Part shown: positions 1 through 7,925 of the stretch, piece by piece
How the letters are laid out: each line of letters opens with the position of its first letter
Position numbering within the stretch: position 1 is the stretch's first letter
Source: Nocardioides panacis
GTDB taxonomy: Bacteria > Actinomycetota > Actinomycetes > Propionibacteriales > Nocardioidaceae
Assembly (NCBI RefSeq): GCF_019039255.1
Contig: NZ_CP077062.1
Location: 2,790,001-2,854,000, forward strand
Length of the DNA: 64,000 nt
Direction: 5' to 3'
Position numbers and translations under genes: made by a program
Notes under the pieces: model-generated
What the model saw: only the letters and a program-made list of their open reading frames with translations
Told to the model about the DNA's origin: nothing
The model's database searches: none

Positions 1-133
1 CGCAGATCGCGTTGGCGTTCTGGTCGCGCACCTCGGAGCCGAGGAAGATGATCCGCTCCCGGAGCAGACGCTGGTAGATGTGGTCGTCGAGCCCGTACGT
101 CCCGCCGCCACCGTTCATCTGGGTCTCAGTCAC
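1..133 (-). CDS. clpP: ClpP protease subunit, N-terminal part (cut by window edge)
   Basis: Catalytic subunit of the cytoplasmic ATP-dependent Clp protease, which degrades unfolded or tagged proteins with ClpX/ClpC. Only the first 44 or so residues are present; the Ser-His-Asp residues lie outside the window. The visible part contains YGLDDHIYQRLLRERIIFLG followed by a segment rich in Asn-Ala, which matches the conserved ClpP start around the IIFLG strand. The start is GTG at 133, coding for MTETQMNGGGG. Actinobacteria usually have two clpP genes downstream of tig; here tig lies 4.8 kb upstream on the same strand with three other genes between. Family assignment is firm, the paralogue (clpP1 or clpP2) is not decided. 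Confidence 0.9.
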   Translation of the reverse strand, partial: MTETQMNGGGGTYGLDDHIYQRLLRERIIFLGSEVRDQNANAIC

Positions 134-218
134 GTCCCCGACCCTAGCCGGAACGAGGGACACATCCACGAACTGTCCCGACTTGTTCGCCCACAGCGCA
201 CGGCGTGGTCCGGACGCG

Positions 219-252
219 ACCGTGGCCGGGAGGAGATCCTCCCGGCCACGGT
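219..252. terminator. Strong hairpin after the M6 protease gene
   Basis: Two perfect 16-base arms (219-234 and 237-252) separated by GA. It lies 60 bases beyond the stop of the M6 protease gene and upstream of clpP. There is no T-run, as is common for actinobacterial terminators. It probably ends protease transcription and insulates clpP. Confidence 0.6.
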
Positions 253-312
253 CTGAACGATGCTCGAAGGCCCCTGACCCCCTGCGCCGTCCGTTCTACT
301 CGGTCGAACCGG

Positions 313-2766
313 TCACTTCCGCTGGGAGACCTGGATCCCCATCGTGGTGCCGTTCTGGCTCAGCACCTTGATGTTGGTGCCGGTGTTCGGCACCTTCACG
401 CTCGCGGCGGGCTGGGAGGCGTCCCAGTACGACGCGTTGTCATGGAACAGCGGCTGGGCCGCCTGGCCACGGATGTAGTTGGCCGTCCCGTTGACGTGCA
501 GGGTGAAGGAGTCGGACTTCTCCAGCGAGAACGGCGAGTCGTAGCCGCTCACGCGCGGACGCCACAGGGTGCCGTCGAGCCGGACCAGCGGGCGCGGGTT
601 CGCGTCCACCGGCAGGATCAGGCCCTCACCCGGGTGGGCGCTGGTGTTGTTGTCCGCCTGGGAGGTGTCCCAGTAGCTGACCAGCAGGCCGTTCTGGTAC
701 GGGAACCGCTCCACGAAGTCCGGCTTGGTGTTGGCGTAGCCGAAGTTGTACGGACCCGACTGGAGGTACTTGTCGAACGACACGTACGCCCGGTTGGAGG
801 CGATGTAGTAGTTGGCGAACGACTGCGAGATCGTGCTGCCCACCGAGCTGAACTTGTCCAGCGTCCAGCCGTTGGGGCTGGTCTCGGCGCCGTCGGCGAA
901 CACCTGCGTGCCACCGGCGGTGATGCTGAGCGCGTCCACGAACAGGCCCGGCGTGTACGCCGGGTCGTTGCCCTGCACGCCACCGTCACCGACGTAGCGG
1001 ATCCGGATGTCGACGGTCTTGCCGGCGTACGGCGTCAGGTCGTAGCTCAGCGGCACCCACTTGCCGGCGGAGTCGCCGGTGAGGCCGTTGTTGGCCGCCG
1101 GGTCGGTCGCCGTGCCGGGGATGGTGTTCCAGCCGCTGCCGGTGTTGACCTCGACGTAGGCGTAGTCGTAGTCGGCCTCGATGTTGTAGTTGGCCTGGAA
1201 GTCCAGCTTGGCCGCGCCCGCGGGCAGGGCCACCGAACGGGCCATGGAGGCGACGTAGTCGTCCCCGGTCCCGCTCCACCAGGACTTGCTGCCGGCGTAC
1301 GGCGCGACCAGGTTCGAGGTGACCTGCTTCTTGGGCAGCACCACCACCGCGGCCTGGGCCTTGCTCGAGTTGTACTCGTGCGGGCCGAGCTCCAGCTTGC
1401 GGTTCTGCGACGGGAGCAGGGTCTCGTAGTCGAGCCAGCCGAGCTGCAGCTTGTCCCACGCGCCGAAGTCGGCGGCGCGGGTGCCGAGGGCCTGGTCCTT
1501 CGGGCCGTCGACGCGGCTCTGGGCCATGATCGACCAGTAGTTGACGCTGTTCTCGCCACCGTTGGTGTCGTAGAGGTCCGGCAGACCGAGGTCGTGGCCG
1601 TACTCGTGCGCGAAGACGCTCATCCCGCCGTTCTCGGGCTGGATGGTGTAGTCGCCGACCCACAGGCCGGTGTCACCGATCTGGCTGCCGCCGTACCCGT
1701 TGGGGCCACCGGTGCCGATCGGGGTGGTCTGGGTGTACCAGCGGTGCGACCAGATGGCGTCCTCGCCCTGGATCGGGTCGCCGTCGGCCTCGTCGCCGCC
1801 CGCGTGCACGATCTGGAAGTGGTCGAGGTAGCCGTCGGGCTCGTTGAAGTTGCCGTCACCGTCGGCGTCGTAGCGGTCCCACTGGTCGAACGTCTTCAGC
1901 TCGGCCGTGATGTCGGCGGTGGTGCGGCCGGCGGCCTTCTGGTCGGCGACCCACTGGTTGACCGCGTCCTGGACGAGGTTCCACGTGTTCTGGCAGACGT
2001 GGCCCGAGCACACGGCCGGGTCGTCGCCGTTGGTCTTCGGGTCGTCGCTGGACCGGCCGTAGCGCGCCTCGTTGTAGCGCACCTTCACCCAGTTGGTGAC
2101 GGTGCCGTCGATGCTGTAGCGCCCGGAGGACTGACGCTCGTAGTACTGCTTGACCGACTCCTGGGCCCCGCCGGCGCCGGCGGTGCCGCCCTTGCCGAAG
2201 TACAGGTCCTGGAAGTGTGCGCGGTCGAAGTTCGGCTGCCAGACGGTGCTGTTGTCGACCGCGCGGTTCGGCTGCGGGATCGAGTTGTTCAGCGGGCCGT
2301 TGTAGGTCGTCGGGCCGGGGATCGACGGCTCGGTGTCCTTGTCCGGGAAGTCCGGGTGACGCTCGTTGCCGAAGTCGGCCAGGACCACGAAGATCTTGTC
2401 GGTCTTCTCCCGGCTGAGCTCGACGTACTGGTCCTCGCTGGAGACCGTCTTCTGAGCCTTGCCCTGCTTGTCGAGCGACTTGGGCGAGCGACCGCTGGAC
2501 ACCTTCATCACGGTGCTCGCACCGCGCTTCTCCACCTTCCCCTTGCCGCTCAGGAGCTCGTTGATGGCCTCCTGGCGCAGCGCGCGGCGCTTGTCCTCGA
2601 GCGGGTTCGGGAGCTCGTGGCCGGCCGACTCGTCTGGCTTGTCGGCACTGGTGGCCACGCTCTTCGCAGTGGGGGCTGGGGTGGCGGACACCGCGGGCAT
2701 TCCAAGGGTTGTCCCCAGGCCCGCGGCCACCACCAGGCTCAACAGCCCGGCTGACTTCTTTCGCAC
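313..2766 (-). CDS. Secreted M6-family metalloprotease (immune inhibitor A type)
   Basis: Predicted secreted zinc endopeptidase of 817 residues. The N-terminus KKSAGLLSLVVAAGLGTTLG followed by MPAVSATPAP is a signal peptide with a likely cleavage after the alanine-rich segment. Around residue 385 is HEYGHDLGLPD, the HEXXH zinc motif plus the GLPD extension typical of M6 peptidases. The downstream half contains repeated beta-rich segments with WSGTGDD and GDGGVQG, probably MAM/jelly-roll type accessory domains as in immune inhibitor A. The start is GTG at 2766 because GGAGGAA lies just upstream; an upstream ATG at 2811 would put residues before the signal peptide. It sits alone, with a hairpin downstream. 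Substrate unknown; family is clear. Confidence 0.9.
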   Translation of the reverse strand: MRKKSAGLLSLVVAAGLGTTLGMPAVSATPAPTAKSVATSADKPDESAGHELPNPLEDKRRALRQEAINELLSGKGKVEKRGASTVMKVSSGRSPKSLDKQGKAQKTVSSEDQYVELSREKTDKIFVVLADFGNERHPDFPDKDTEPSIPGPTTYNGPLNNSIPQPNRAVDNSTVWQPNFDRAHFQDLYFGKGGTAGAGGAQESVKQYYERQSSGRYSIDGTVTNWVKVRYNEARYGRSSDDPKTNGDDPAVCSGHVCQNTWNLVQDAVNQWVADQKAAGRTTADITAELKTFDQWDRYDADGDGNFNEPDGYLDHFQIVHAGGDEADGDPIQGEDAIWSHRWYTQTTPIGTGGPNGYGGSQIGDTGLWVGDYTIQPENGGMSVFAHEYGHDLGLPDLYDTNGGENSVNYWSIMAQSRVDGPKDQALGTRAADFGAWDKLQLGWLDYETLLPSQNRKLELGPHEYNSSKAQAAVVVLPKKQVTSNLVAPYAGSKSWWSGTGDDYVASMARSVALPAGAAKLDFQANYNIEADYDYAYVEVNTGSGWNTIPGTATDPAANNGLTGDSAGKWVPLSYDLTPYAGKTVDIRIRYVGDGGVQGNDPAYTPGLFVDALSITAGGTQVFADGAETSPNGWTLDKFSSVGSTISQSFANYYIASNRAYVSFDKYLQSGPYNFGYANTKPDFVERFPYQNGLLVSYWDTSQADNNTSAHPGEGLILPVDANPRPLVRLDGTLWRPRVSGYDSPFSLEKSDSFTLHVNGTANYIRGQAAQPLFHDNASYWDASQPAASVKVPNTGTNIKVLSQNGTTMGIQVSQRK

Positions 2767-3005
2767 GGTTCCTCCGTCAACAGCGATCGTGTCGCGTGAA
2801 GGCGCACCCAAGCGGGGTCACGGGCAGCTCCGGAGCCCAGTCGTGCGGCTGGCATCTGCTGAGCGGGGTCACGCCGCGAACGACGTGCAGGGACGACCCG
2901 CGCCCGAACCTCGGTGCGCGACTGCGGTTGCAGTCGCCCGCAGTCCACACGGCGGTACCGAAACTGACAAGAGCCGCAACCCGGAACATGACCTCATTTT
3001 TGTGC

Positions 3006-3025
3006 GTTTGCACAATCGTGCAAAC
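3006..3025. promoter_or_regulatory. Palindromic operator candidate upstream of the M6 protease
   Basis: GTTTGCACAATCGTGCAAAC has perfect 8-base arms and a 4-base centre in an AT-richer patch, 240 bases before the protease start. The arms resemble those of the Nur-like site at 58238 but the spacing is one base shorter. The protein that binds is unknown. Confidence 0.4.
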
Positions 3026-3057
3026 ACGGGTCACATCCGTTGAAATCTCTGGCCCTC

Positions 3058-3144
3058 GTGTGGGGTACGCCGGGCGGCGGGATCGAGCCCGGCGAGAGCC
3101 CCGAGGACGCTCTGCGTCGCGAGCCGCTCGCGCTGGGCCGCTAG
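3058..3144 (+). pseudogene. Remnant of a Nudix hydrolase gene
   Basis: Reading from 3058 gives VWGTPGGGIEPGESPEDALR followed by RE, then unrelated residues and a stop at 3142. GGGxxPGE...ALRRE is the first half of the Nudix box (GX5EX7REUXEEXGU). The rest of the box and the fold are missing, and the fragment runs into the end of the convergent SRPBCC gene. I read it as a decayed fragment of about 29 codons, not a working gene. A chance match is unlikely given the spacing of the glycines, the two glutamates and RE. Confidence 0.55.
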
Positions 3145-3602
3145 CCGGCCGCCTCGACCGTGCGCTTGATCCGCCCGAGCGTGGTCCGGATGCCGTCGGC
3201 GAGCTCGCGGTCGTGGCCCGCGGCGCCGCCGATCACCGGCCCGAGCACGGTGGTGCCGAGCAAGAACGCGGGCAGGTCGCGCCGGCCGGTCAGCCGGGTG
3301 CCGGCTGCCGTGGCCTCGAGCTCGTAGGTCCAGGAGGCACCGCTCTCGCGGGTCCGCCAGGCCACGGCCCGGCCCGGCTCGAGCCGGGTGACCACCGACG
3401 TGGTGGGCCAGGCGACCCAGCCGCGCCGGTTCAGCCCGAGCATCCTGGAGCCGACCCGCACCGGCTCGCTGCCGAGCACCCGCAGCCGACGCAGCTCGGG
3501 GCTCCACTCGGGCATCCGGGTCACGTCGCCGACGACCGACCACACCCGCTCCGGCGGGGCGTCGATCTCCACGGCGGCACTGATCGGCAGGGGCGGGGGC
3601 AT
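3141..3602 (-). CDS. SRPBCC (START/Bet v1-like) family protein
   Basis: A 153-residue cytoplasmic protein of the polyketide cyclase/dehydrase-like SRPBCC superfamily, which binds hydrophobic ligands in a helix-grip cavity. The N-terminal strand AAVEIDAPPERVWSVVGDV and MPEWSPELRR are the usual first strand, helix and Trp-containing loop. The last 40 residues form the long C-terminal helix. AGGAG lies 4 bases before the ATG. It follows the lipase-like gene by 75 bases on the same strand and could be co-transcribed. No ligand can be inferred. Confidence 0.85.
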   Translation of the reverse strand: MPPPLPISAAVEIDAPPERVWSVVGDVTRMPEWSPELRRLRVLGSEPVRVGSRMLGLNRRGWVAWPTTSVVTRLEPGRAVAWRTRESGASWTYELEATAAGTRLTGRRDLPAFLLGTTVLGPVIGGAAGHDRELADGIRTTLGRIKRTVEAAG

Positions 3603-3677
3603 GCGGTCTCCTCGGCGACGTGGGGCGGGGGCTGCGCCGGCGGGGCTGCGCGGGCGCGGGGTCGTACGACGGGCGGC

Positions 3678-4862
3678 TCAGCCCAGCCAGGTGCGGAGCG
3701 CGTCGTACACGCGAGGGTGGTTCAGCAGGTCGAAGTGGCCGCCCTTGATGTGCAGGACGTCGGCGCCGGGGAACATCTCGCGGCCGCGGCGCGGGCGCCC
3801 GGTGGCCGAGGGGTAGCGCACCAGCAGGTCGCCGAACGCCTCGCTGACCGGGTGCCGGTGCGACGCGGCCAGGGTCGCGGCGACCAGGTGGTAGCGGGCG
3901 TGCGGCAGGTGCTGGACGTCGGGGGCGAGCCCGCCGCGCAGGTCGAGGATGCCGACCGAGCGGTACTCCAGGATCCGGCCGAACGGGGCCGACTCGGGCA
4001 GCAGGCCGAGGGCCTTGGCGCCCAGCGCCACCCCGCGCTCCAGCGGCGCACCGAGGTGCGGGGTCCCGAGGGTGACGACATCGGTGACCAGGCCGGTCCA
4101 GTCGCCCGTGGTCTGCGCGCAGGCGGCGCGCATCACCAGGCCACCCATCGAGTGCCCCACCAGTGCGATCCGGCGGACCTCGGTCGGCCAGGCGGCGACC
4201 AGGTCGTCGAGCAGCGCGGCGAGCGCGACGCCGTTCTCCGCGATCGGGAGGCCGGTGTTGGCGCGCAGGTAGACCGGCGTCCAGGAGGTCTCCGCGGCCA
4301 GCCGGGTGCCGTAGCTGCCGCCGGTCTCCTCGGCGTCCCGGTCCCAGTTGGTCTCGGCCTCGGACAGCCCGTGCAGGAACACCACGAGGTCCCCGGTGGC
4401 GGTGGGGAACGCGGCGGCCAGCGGCTCGGGCTCCAGCGGTACGTCGCTCCCGCGGTGCCGCACCGCGAGCCGGATCGCCAGGCTGGACTGCTGCTCGGCG
4501 AGCCGGTCGCCGATGAAGCCGTTCAGCACCGAGACCACGAGCCGGCCCTGCGGGGAGTCCTCGATCCGGCCGCCGAGACCGCGCCGGTCCGCGGTGCGCA
4601 GCCCCCGGCCGGTCGCCCGCAGGCCACCCCCGACGCCGGCGTACACCGCCGAGGAGAGCCGGTCGTGCGCACGGGCCGGCCCGCGGGCGGCCCCGCCGGT
4701 CAGCCGGTCCGCCAGCCCGAACACCCGGCGGGCCACGGCGCCGTGCACGTCGCGGACCGTGCCGAGCACCAGCTCGTCGACGGTCTCGGCGGCCAGGGCG
4801 AGCGCCTCGAGCAGGCCCGCCCGGTGCGCCTCGGCGGTCGGGTGCGGCGACGTCGGGCTCAT
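3678..4862 (-). CDS. Alpha/beta hydrolase, lipase/esterase-like
   Basis: A protein of about 394 residues. The hydrolase core begins near residue 155 with VVFLHGLSEAETNWDRD; the nucleophile elbow GHSMGG lies near residue 240, and VTLGTPHLGAPLERG follows, a signature of PGAP1/lipase-type esterases. The catalytic His is probably in the C-terminal GGHFDLLNHPRVYD. The first 150 residues are a helical region without a recognised domain. No signal peptide, so a cytoplasmic lipid or ester hydrolase is likely. ATG at 4862 is chosen; an in-frame GTG lies immediately before it, and neither has a good ribosome site. It lies downstream of tig and upstream of the SRPBCC gene, co-oriented with both. Confidence 0.8.
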   Translation of the reverse strand: MSPTSPHPTAEAHRAGLLEALALAAETVDELVLGTVRDVHGAVARRVFGLADRLTGGAARGPARAHDRLSSAVYAGVGGGLRATGRGLRTADRRGLGGRIEDSPQGRLVVSVLNGFIGDRLAEQQSSLAIRLAVRHRGSDVPLEPEPLAAAFPTATGDLVVFLHGLSEAETNWDRDAEETGGSYGTRLAAETSWTPVYLRANTGLPIAENGVALAALLDDLVAAWPTEVRRIALVGHSMGGLVMRAACAQTTGDWTGLVTDVVTLGTPHLGAPLERGVALGAKALGLLPESAPFGRILEYRSVGILDLRGGLAPDVQHLPHARYHLVAATLAASHRHPVSEAFGDLLVRYPSATGRPRRGREMFPGADVLHIKGGHFDLLNHPRVYDALRTWLG

Positions 4863-4932
4863 CACTGGAGTGCGCCGACGACCCGCGCCACAGGACTGCG
4901 GCGCGGGTCGGCGGGGTGCTGCGGGGACGGGA

Positions 4933-6327
4933 TCAGGCGTCGGCCTTCTCCTCCGCGGTCTCGTCGGTGCCGGCCTCGTCGACCTCGTCGGACGGCTCGG
5001 CGATCGTGCCGTCGGGCTGGAGGTTCTTCAGCTCGACGTGGTTGCCGGACTCGTCGGTGACCGTGGCGCCCTCGACGATGCTGGCGAGCGCCTTGCCGCG
5101 GACGACCTCGGACACCATCTCCGGGATGTGGTTGTGCTCCAGCATGTGCTGGATGAACTCCTGCGGGTTCTGGCCGGACTGCTGCGCACGGCGCATCAGG
5201 TGCTCCTGCAGCTCGCCCTCGTTGACGCCGATCTCCTCGGTCTTGGCGACCTGGTCGAGCACGAACTGGGCGGCGACCGCGTCGCGGACCCGCTTCTCCA
5301 GGTCGGCCTCGAACTCGTCGACGGTCTGCTCCTCGGAGTCGAGGTAGGCCTCCATGGTCATGCCGGCCATGGTGAGCTGCTGGGTGATCTGCTCCCTGCG
5401 GGCGGTCAGCTCGGACTCCACGACGGTCTCCGGGAGGGGGACGTCGACCAGGTCGAGCAGCTTCTCCAGGACGGCGTCGCGGGCGGCGGCGGCCTGCTCG
5501 AGGCGCTTGCCGCGGGTCAGCCGGGTGCGGACGTCCTCGGTCAGCTCGGCCACCGTGTCGAACTCCGAGGCGGTCTGCGCGAAGTCGTCGTCGAGCTCGG
5601 GGAGCTCCTGCTCCTTGACCGAGGTGACCTTGACCTCCACGTCGACGTCCTCACCGAGCTGGTCGCCACCGACGAGCTGCGAGGTGAAGGTGGTCTCGTC
5701 GCCGGCGGACAGCCCGGTGAGCGCCTCGTCCAGACCGTCGAGCATGCCGCCCTTGCCGACCTGGTAGCTCAGGCCGGTGGCCTCGGCGCCCTCGACGACC
5801 TCGCCGTCCTTCTTGGCGACCAGGTCCATCACGACGAAGTCGCCGTCGGCCGCGGCCCGCTCGACCTCGGAGAGGCTGGCGAAGCGCTCGCGGAGGTTCT
5901 GCACCTGCTCCTCGACGTCCTGGTCGGAGACCGTGACGTCGTCGACCGTGACGGCCAGCCCGGTGTAGTCGGGGAGCTCCACCTCGGGACGGACGTCGAC
6001 CTCGGCGGTGAACTCGAGGGTCTGGTTGTCCTCGAACTTGGTGATGTCGATCTCCGGCTGGGCCAGCGGCTCGAGCTCGTTGGCCTGCAGCGCCTCGACG
6101 TACAGCTTGGGGAGCGCCTCGTTGATCGCCTCGTCCAGCACGGCCGCGCGGCCGACCTGACGGTCGATGACCATCGGCGGCACCTTGCCGCGGCGGAAGC
6201 CGGGCACGTTGATCTGCTGGGCGATCTTCTTGTACGCCGCGTCGAGGCTCGGCTTGAGCTCCTCGAAGGGCACCTCGACGGTGAGCTTGGCCCGGGTCGG
6301 GCTCAAAGTCTCGACGGCGCTCTTCAC
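4933..6327 (-). CDS. tig: Trigger factor chaperone
   Basis: Ribosome-bound chaperone and peptidyl-prolyl isomerase that receives nascent chains at the exit tunnel. 464 residues, the usual length. The ribosome-binding loop appears as VPGFRRGKVPPMV (family signature GFRxGKxP) near residue 42. The FKBP-like PPIase domain follows (about 155-245: DGDFVVMDLVAKKDGEVVEG), then the long helical C-terminal domain and an acidic tail (SDEVDEAGTDETAEEKADA). The GTG start has GAGGAGAAC upstream. It is the first gene of a minus-strand series leading toward clpP, but three other genes intervene, unlike the common tig-clpP1-clpP2-clpX layout. Confidence 0.98.
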   Translation of the reverse strand: MKSAVETLSPTRAKLTVEVPFEELKPSLDAAYKKIAQQINVPGFRRGKVPPMVIDRQVGRAAVLDEAINEALPKLYVEALQANELEPLAQPEIDITKFEDNQTLEFTAEVDVRPEVELPDYTGLAVTVDDVTVSDQDVEEQVQNLRERFASLSEVERAAADGDFVVMDLVAKKDGEVVEGAEATGLSYQVGKGGMLDGLDEALTGLSAGDETTFTSQLVGGDQLGEDVDVEVKVTSVKEQELPELDDDFAQTASEFDTVAELTEDVRTRLTRGKRLEQAAAARDAVLEKLLDLVDVPLPETVVESELTARREQITQQLTMAGMTMEAYLDSEEQTVDEFEADLEKRVRDAVAAQFVLDQVAKTEEIGVNEGELQEHLMRRAQQSGQNPQEFIQHMLEHNHIPEMVSEVVRGKALASIVEGATVTDESGNHVELKNLQPDGTIAEPSDEVDEAGTDETAEEKADA

Positions 6328-6408
6328 AGGTGGTTCTCCTCAGTCAACTAGCGATGTGGGCGGCGACGTGCGCGCGTGCCCTCGGTCAGTGCAGACAAGT
6401 GGGCGAGA

Positions 6409-6484
6409 TGGTCGGGGCGACAGGACTCGAACCTGCGGTCTCCTGCTCCCAAAGCAGGCGCGCTAGCCACTACGCTACGCCCCG
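6409..6484 (-). tRNA. tRNA-Pro (anticodon TGG)
   Basis: Cloverleaf with acceptor arms CGGGGCG and CGCCCCG, anticodon loop TTTGGGA on a CCTGC/GCAGG stem, T-loop TTCGAGT and discriminator A. CCA is encoded (6411-6409). Reads CCN proline codons. Confidence 0.96.
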
Positions 6485-6678
6485 TTTTCCGGCCACCATT
6501 TCTCACGGCTCCCCTCAGGGAGACCCGGGGAGTCTACGGGAGAGGCGAGCCCGAACCGTAATCGCGAGCACGCCCGCGGACCCGCACTGGGGCGGGTGTC
6601 ACCGATTGGTGGTGGAGTTTCGTGCTGTGGCACGATGGGGACGCTTCCGGCCGGTGAGCTCGACGGCCGGTCCAGCGC

Positions 6679-6752
6679 GCGGATGTAGCTCAATGGTAGA
6701 GCCCTAGTCTTCCAAACTAGCTACGCGGGTTCGATTCCCGTCATCCGCTCCA
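6679..6752 (+). tRNA. tRNA-Gly (anticodon TCC)
   Basis: Acceptor arms GCGGATG and CATCCGC, anticodon loop CTTCCAA on CTAGT/ACTAG, T-loop TTCGATT, discriminator T, CCA encoded. Divergent from tRNA-Pro; the 194 bases between the two tRNAs hold no gene and presumably both promoters. Confidence 0.96.
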
Positions 6753-6795
6753 GCTCCCCCGGTTCTCCCGCTCCCCGGGCGAGCCGGCCCGGCGC

Positions 6796-7908
6796 TCAGC
6801 GCCGGTGCAGCAGCAGCAGGGCCCGGTCGTCGTTCATCGACTCGAGCCGGTCGATGAGCCGGTGGGCGCCCTGCTCCATGCCGACCCGGAGCAGCCGCTC
6901 GCCCTGCCCGAGCAGCTTGTCGATGCCGAGCGAGATGTCCCGCTCGGGGGTCTCGACCAGCCCGTCGGTGAACAGCAGCAGCGCGTCGCCGCGGTCGATC
7001 CGGCCGTGCACCACGCTGAACTCCGCGCGCGGCATCAGCCCGAGCACCGGGCCCTCCGCCTCGTGCACCGCCCAGCGCCCCGACCCGGCGTGCAGCTGCA
7101 CGCCGGGCGGGTGACCGGCCGAGCGCAGCTCGAACGCGCCGGTCAGCAGGTCGATGGTGACGTGCACGGCTGTCGCGAAGCCCTCGGGCCAGTCCTGGCG
7201 CAGCAGGTAGTCGTTGGCGGCCGGCAGGAAGCTGGCGGCCGGCAGGGCACCGAGCAGCCCGCCGAAGGCTCCGGAGAGCAGCAGCGACCGGGACCCGGCC
7301 TGCTCGCCCTTGCCGGAGACGTCGACGACGGCCACCTGGAGCGAGCTGCCGTCCGAGGAGCGGGAGGCCACCAGGAAGTCGCCGGCGAACGACGAGCCGC
7401 CGGCCGAGCGGAGCACCGCCTCGGCGTACCAGTCCTTGGGCAGCGCGGGCATCCTGGCCTGGTTGTGGATCCGGTCGCGCAGGTCCACCAGCATCGACTC
7501 CCCGCGGACCCCGGCGACGCCGAGCCGGGTGCGGCGGAAGGAGGACACCAGGATGATCATCCCGATCAGGAAGATCACCACCACCCCGCCGATCCGCCGG
7601 CCGTCGAGCACGCTCGGGGTCGCGGCGACCACGATCACGAGGACGGACAGCGAGAACACCACGACCCAGGGCAGGACGCGCGGTGCAAGCACGAGGTTCC
7701 CGATCACCATCGGGATGACCAGGGTGGTCAGCGGGACGAACGGGACGACGTACTGCGCGATCCCGATCAGCACCGCCGCCGCCACGAGCAGCAGCGCGGG
7801 GACGAGGTCGGACTCCCGCAGGCGGCGGACCGCACGGTTCCAGCGACGCGTCAGCACCCGGCCGGCCGACAGGCCGGTCGGGCGCCCGGGGTGCGAGGCG
7901 GCGACCAT
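6796..7908 (-). CDS. Membrane PP2C/SpoIIE-type serine/threonine phosphatase
   Basis: A 370-residue protein with four hydrophobic helices (about residues 30-130: LVPALLLVAAAVLIGIAQYV, VLPWVVVFSLSVLVIVVAAT and others) followed by a cytoplasmic PP2C/SpoIIE domain. Metal-binding motifs are visible as GDFLVASRSSDG, VVDVSGKGEQAG, SAGHPPG and LLLFTDGLVET. Such proteins usually dephosphorylate anti-anti-sigma factors in partner-switching pathways; that target is inference, though a SigB-type factor occurs at 53.5 kb. ATG 7908 is chosen because TAGGGT (7916-7921, minus strand) lies 7 bases upstream, a leaderless arrangement; a longer reading would overlap the glycosylase gene. Confidence 0.85.
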   Translation of the reverse strand: MVAASHPGRPTGLSAGRVLTRRWNRAVRRLRESDLVPALLLVAAAVLIGIAQYVVPFVPLTTLVIPMVIGNLVLAPRVLPWVVVFSLSVLVIVVAATPSVLDGRRIGGVVVIFLIGMIILVSSFRRTRLGVAGVRGESMLVDLRDRIHNQARMPALPKDWYAEAVLRSAGGSSFAGDFLVASRSSDGSSLQVAVVDVSGKGEQAGSRSLLLSGAFGGLLGALPAASFLPAANDYLLRQDWPEGFATAVHVTIDLLTGAFELRSAGHPPGVQLHAGSGRWAVHEAEGPVLGLMPRAEFSVVHGRIDRGDALLLFTDGLVETPERDISLGIDKLLGQGERLLRVGMEQGAHRLIDRLESMNDDRALLLLHRR

Positions 7909-7925
7909 CGGTCCGACCCTAGTGC

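Noticed and set aside
205-2754. Long plus-strand open frame of 849 codons over the M6 protease region
   Set aside because: Val/Arg/Gly-rich shadow of the protease gene in the antisense; no domain and no ribosome site. Similar shadows over pepN, metG, ettA and the peptide-binding protein gene were also left out.
6376-6561. Small frame coding for RQDSNLRSPAPKAG
   Set aside because: A well-known artefact: translation across the complement of tRNA-Pro. The similar RQDSNLRPPD end at 41458 comes from tRNA-Arg.
6409-6752. Attachment site or genomic island at the tRNA pair
   Set aside because: No integrase, no direct repeat of a tRNA end, and both flanks are housekeeping genes.
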